A stretch of 44,467 bases of DNA from GCA-003244245 sp964250265. GTDB taxonomy: Bacteria; Actinomycetota; Actinomycetes; Mycobacteriales; Pseudonocardiaceae. Positions 41,826 through 44,467 of this stretch are shown in pieces. Positions within the stretch are counted from its first letter, which is position 1; the number at the start of each line of letters is the position of its first letter. The notes beneath the pieces were generated by a model that ran no database searches, was not told where the DNA came from, and worked only from the letters and a program-made list of their open reading frames with translations. Both the position numbers and the translations under genes were made by a program. Location: the NCBI GenBank assembly GCA_964250265.1, contig CAXUFG010000009.1, positions 1 through 44,467 on the forward strand, read 5' to 3'.

Positions 41826-42057
41826 AGCTCAACCATACCTGTCGACCCAGATCAGCCATACCTTGCTGCCGCTGTCCTGTCCGGTTCGTTTCTCAGCGGA
41901 TCAGCGAGACCGTATTCGCGAGTCGCACCCGGATCGTCATGTGCGACCGAAGCACGCGTTGACGACCCCCGTGAGCAGGGGCCAGCGCCGCCAACAAGCA
42001 GATCAACGCGGTAGTCATAGGGACCGCGCGAATTCCGTATTGACTCGTAAAAACACG

Positions 42058-42771
42058 TCACGTGCTCGTTTCACTGGTCGAATTTCGGCAGCCAAGAGTA
42101 GCGGCCGGGTCGGTGGAATCGCATCCGCGATCTGCGGCCTGCCCGGTGAGCATCAGGGCAGCAAGAGCCTGGATGCCGGATCTGACCCGATGATCGTCGG
42201 TATGCTCACGCACCGCCACGTAGATCTCGGCGGCGAGCAGGGACAGCAGAGCGTGTGCGAGATAGTCGGCGTCGAGATCCGGCCGCGCGGCGCATAGCAG
42301 CACCGCGAGGTGCCGATGCCAGAACCGGTAGGCGCCGATCCGGTACCGCGCGCCGGGACTAGCGGTTTCCGACATGGCAACCACATCCAAATGGGCATCC
42401 AGGAAGTCCTGGTACGCCTCGAGGAACGCGGCGAGCCGAGCGGCCGGCTCGGCGCCGGGCCCCAGTGGCGGTGGGCCGGATAACACCGCCTGCTGCAGGT
42501 CGCGTTCGCGGGAGTCCAGCAACGCCACCGCCAGACCAGCCTTGTCCCCGAAGCGCCGGAACAGCGTTCCCTTCCCCACCCCGGCGGCGGCGGCGATCTG
42601 ATCCATCGACACCGCACCCACCCCGTGCTCAGCGAACAGTGCCTCCGCGCTGGCCAGGATCCGCGCCCGATTCCGAGCGGCATCCGCCCGCTCGCGGCGC
42701 GGGGCAGGTGGGCCGAACCGCAGCGTCACTCTTGCCAAATCGGACTGCGGTCCGGTAACGTCATCTGACAT
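42058..42771 (-). CDS. TetR-family regulator
   Basis: The helix-turn-helix ARNRARILASAEALFAEHGVGAVSMDQIAAAAGVGKGTLFRRFGDKAGL is clear. The C-terminal half (LAAFLEAYQDFLDAHLDVVAM, ALLSLLAAEIYV) is a helical ligand-binding domain of the SACE_7040 type. The start is uncertain. ATG 42771 gives 237 residues; a GTG at 42729 would give 223 and would leave both GGAC-N4-GTCC sites outside the gene. Divergent from the rhodanese gene. Confidence 0.88.
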   Translation of the reverse strand: MSDDVTGPQSDLARVTLRFGPPAPRRERADAARNRARILASAEALFAEHGVGAVSMDQIAAAAGVGKGTLFRRFGDKAGLAVALLDSRERDLQQAVLSGPPPLGPGAEPAARLAAFLEAYQDFLDAHLDVVAMSETASPGARYRIGAYRFWHRHLAVLLCAARPDLDADYLAHALLSLLAAEIYVAVREHTDDHRVRSGIQALAALMLTGQAADRGCDSTDPAATLGCRNSTSETST

Positions 42772-42787
42772 AAGCGGACCATAGTCC
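42742..42787. promoter_or_regulatory. Two GGAC-N4-GTCC palindromes, likely TetR operators
   Basis: GGAC-TGCG-GTCC (42742-42753) and GGAC-CATA-GTCC (42776-42787) share the same arms and are 34 bases apart. The second precedes the rhodanese ribosome binding site by about eight bases. Confidence 0.55.
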
Positions 42788-42808
42788 ATTTGTTCTGAGG
42801 AGGCCACC

Positions 42809-43144
42809 ATGACCGTACTGATCACCCGTGAGGAGCTCCGATCCGAGATCGAGGCCGGCACCGTCACCCTGATCGACGCCCTACCGGAGTCCCACTGGGC
42901 CCAACAGCACCTGCCCGGCGCGCTCAACCTGGTGGAGGACGACGTCGAGGCCAAAGCCGGTGAGATGCTCCCGGACAAGGGCGCCCTCATCGTCACCTAC
43001 TGCTCCAACAGCTCCTGCGGGAACAGCCAGGCGGTAGCCAACCGGCTGGAGCGTCTGGGCTACCGCAACCTCCGCAAGTACCGTGAGGGAATCCAGGACT
43101 GGGTCGAGGCAGGCCTACCGACCGAGCGGCTCCAGTCGGTTTGA
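42809..43144 (+). CDS. Single-domain rhodanese-like sulfurtransferase
   Basis: A 111-residue rhodanese domain: LITREELRSEIEAGTVTLIDALPESHWAQQHLPGALNL, then VTYCSNSSCGNSQAVANRLERLGYRNLRKYREGIQDWVEAGLP. The loop TYCSNSSCGNS contains the active-site Cys position. A strong GAGGAGG site lies five bases before the ATG. Such proteins move sulfane sulfur or act in detoxification. Expression is probably repressed by the divergent TetR. Confidence 0.92.
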   Translation: MTVLITREELRSEIEAGTVTLIDALPESHWAQQHLPGALNLVEDDVEAKAGEMLPDKGALIVTYCSNSSCGNSQAVANRLERLGYRNLRKYREGIQDWVEAGLPTERLQSV

Positions 43145-43300
43145 TGACGATTTGGGTGCTGCCGGCGAGAGAGTCCGCTCATTGACAGCACCCGAACAGT
43201 TCAAAGCATGCCGGGGCAGCCGCCCAACGGGATCCGACGAGGCCCTGCACACGTTACGGTGGCAGGCAAGCCAAATTCCGACCACCCGTTGAGGATCTCA

Positions 43301-44233
43301 ATGACGACGACCTCGGACTCCGTCCGGCTGCTGCACGACCTCGAGCCGGTGGTCACCGAGAACCTTGAGCGGCACCTGGCCGCCGCCAAGGAGTGGATGC
43401 CACACGAGTACGTCCCGTGGAGTCTGGGCCGCGACTACGCCGACCTCGGCGGTGAGGCCTGGGATCCCGAACAGTCCCGGCTCTCGCCGATCGCCCGGAC
43501 CGCGCTGGAGGTCAACCTCCTCACCGAGGACAACCTGCCGAGCTATCACCGGGAGATCGAGCGCGCGTTCGGACGCGAGGGCGCCTGGGGCACCTGGGTG
43601 CACCGCTGGACCGCCGAGGAGGGTCGGCACGCCTACTGCATCCGCGACTACCTGCTGGTGACCCGGGGGGTCGACCCGGTGGAGCTGGAACGGGCCCGGA
43701 TGCAGGTGATGCAGACCGGTTACGACACCCAGGAGGCGCCGCTGCTGCGCGTCCTGGCTTATGTCGCCTTTCAGGAACTCGCCACCCGGATCTCGCATCG
43801 CAACACCGGCCGCCACGCCGGCGACCCCCTCGCCGAACGGCTCCTGACCCGAGTCTCCACCGACGAGAACCTGCACATGGTCTTCTACCGCAACCTGGTC
43901 AAAGCCGCCCTGTGCCACTCCCCCGGCCCCACCATGCGGGCAATCACCGACGAGGTGGCCGGCTTCAATATGCCGGGCATCGTCATCCCCGGCTTCGCCC
44001 GCAAGGCCGCGCAGATCGCCAGAGCCGGCATCTACGACCTGCGCATCCACCACGACGAGGTGATCTGGCCACTGCTGCGCCAATGGGGGGTATTCGACCT
44101 CGAGGGCCTGGACGCGGAAGGCGAGAAGGCCCGCGCTGAGCTGGCGGATTTCCTCACCCAGCTCGACGGGCAGGCCAGCCGATTCGAGGAACGGCGCGCT
44201 GCGGCCCAGGACCGCGCAGCAGCGCGCCCGTGA
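43301..44233 (+). CDS. Acyl-[acyl-carrier-protein] desaturase (diiron)
   Basis: A 310-residue ferritin-like diiron enzyme of the DesA/FAD2-type actinobacterial desaturases. Iron ligands are visible as TEDNLPSYHREI (E and H region, residues ~75-86), WTAEEGRHAYCIRDYLL (EExxH, ~104-120), FQELATRISHRN (ELATRxxH) and DENLHMVFYRN (DExxH, ~190-200). HEYVPWSLGRDYADLGGEAWD near residue 30 is typical. It introduces a cis double bond into ACP-bound fatty acids with a ferredoxin partner. ATG 43301 has a GAGG site seven bases upstream; an upstream GTG would add a poor extension. Confidence 0.92.
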   Translation: MTTTSDSVRLLHDLEPVVTENLERHLAAAKEWMPHEYVPWSLGRDYADLGGEAWDPEQSRLSPIARTALEVNLLTEDNLPSYHREIERAFGREGAWGTWVHRWTAEEGRHAYCIRDYLLVTRGVDPVELERARMQVMQTGYDTQEAPLLRVLAYVAFQELATRISHRNTGRHAGDPLAERLLTRVSTDENLHMVFYRNLVKAALCHSPGPTMRAITDEVAGFNMPGIVIPGFARKAAQIARAGIYDLRIHHDEVIWPLLRQWGVFDLEGLDAEGEKARAELADFLTQLDGQASRFEERRAAAQDRAAARP

Positions 44234-44271
44234 GTGAGTCCGGGGGGCGCCCGCCCGCCCCGCCCCCCGCG

Positions 44272-44296
44272 CCCCCCCCCCCCCCGCCCCCCCCCC
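44272..44296. repeat. C14-G-C10 homopolymer tract
   Basis: Fourteen C, one G and ten C in a row, preceded by a C-rich stretch from 44239. Length is unlikely to be reliable. It lies in the 3' part of the partial minus-strand gene. Confidence 0.9.
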
Positions 44297-44297
44297 G

Positions 44298-44467
44298 ACT
44301 CCATCTGGTCCAATTCAGCAGCCCGTTCCGGCGTCGGTGCGGTGCCCCCCAGGTGTGCTGGCATCCACCATGGGTCATCGCCGGACGCTTCCGGATAGCG
44401 CGCGCGGGTTTCGTCCAGTAACCCGGCCATCACCTCGACGAGTTCGGCGTCGGCCGCTGCGCCGCGC
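44298..44467 (-). CDS. Partial protein of unknown family, 3' end lost in the C tract
   Basis: A minus-strand frame enters from the right edge: AADAELVEVMAGLLDETRA, then RYPEASGDDPWWMPAHLGGTAPTPERAAELDQMES. After that it runs into Gly/Arg codons of the C tract, with no credible stop. The composition before the tract looks like a real protein; I do not recognise the family. The true end is likely hidden by a miscounted homopolymer. Confidence 0.45.

Noticed and set aside
42771..42996. N-terminal extension of the TetR gene to 42996
   Set aside because: It would overlap the rhodanese gene and both operators; the added residues look non-coding.
1..44467. CRISPR arrays, tRNA and rRNA genes
   Set aside because: No regularly spaced repeats, cloverleaf or conserved rRNA segments were recognised by eye.

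Overview
The window looks like chromosomal DNA of a high-GC actinomycete, most likely in or near the Pseudonocardiales. The base is very GC-rich, genes use GTG and TTG starts freely, and many neighbours are joined by ATGA or GTGA overlaps. Typical actinobacterial families are present: an F420-type LLM oxidoreductase, 13E12/DUF222, an XRE regulator with a DUF5753-type C-terminus, DUF6879, DUF3159 and a streptogrisin-like S1 protease. A run of ten N (577-586) and a long C tract (44272-44296) show that this is a draft assembly. I saw no rRNA, tRNA or CRISPR array.

Layout. 1-3251: a sensor kinase-like membrane protein (cut by the N gap and the left edge) and an FtsX-type permease, both on the minus strand. 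3418-4797: a shortened SIMPL protein and a truncated 13E12 gene. 4792-12013: a divergent glycoconjugate-type cluster. On the minus strand it has a methyltransferase, a BcsL/CelD-like acetyltransferase, a THUMP RNA methyltransferase and a GT4 glycosyltransferase; on the plus strand, two GT4 enzymes and a PIG-L deacetylase. 12225-15491: an orphan SF1 helicase of 1088 residues. 15492-16515: a gene-free stretch with a 22-bp palindrome and three hairpins, followed by an MBL-hydrolase remnant.

16650-24591: several regulator-target pairs and enzymes. These are an EamA transporter/MocR pair whose start codons overlap, a PHB-depolymerase-type esterase, a TetR/FAD-monooxygenase pair with two operator palindromes, and a cupredoxin lipoprotein beside a multicopper oxidase. 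24792-28523: the most unusual block. Two DUF6879 paralogues, a frameshifted small gene, an XRE/DUF5753 regulator, a 126-residue unknown, a 48-residue peptide with three octapeptide repeats and a shortened isoaspartyl-type methyltransferase lie in coupled transcription units. Each unit is preceded by copies of a TGCATA motif, mostly spaced about two helical turns apart.

28631-35426: an LLM oxidoreductase, a class A beta-lactamase-like lipoprotein, LysE and Lrp genes, a broken FG-GAP/RTX gene, a FitA/VapC pair whose toxin seems to lack one catalytic Asp, and a cytochrome P450. 35423-38270: thiamine genes thiO-thiS-thiG behind a TPP riboswitch, with thiE divergent. 38297-44467: an S1 protease, DUF3159, MarR/DoxX with a long palindrome, a second VapBC pair, a TetR/rhodanese pair, an acyl-ACP desaturase and an unidentified partial gene running into the C tract.

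At least three genes (SIMPL, methyltransferase, VapC) appear shortened by in-frame internal deletions, judged from remembered family patterns rather than an alignment. Decay or local assembly collapse should be separated by mapping reads.
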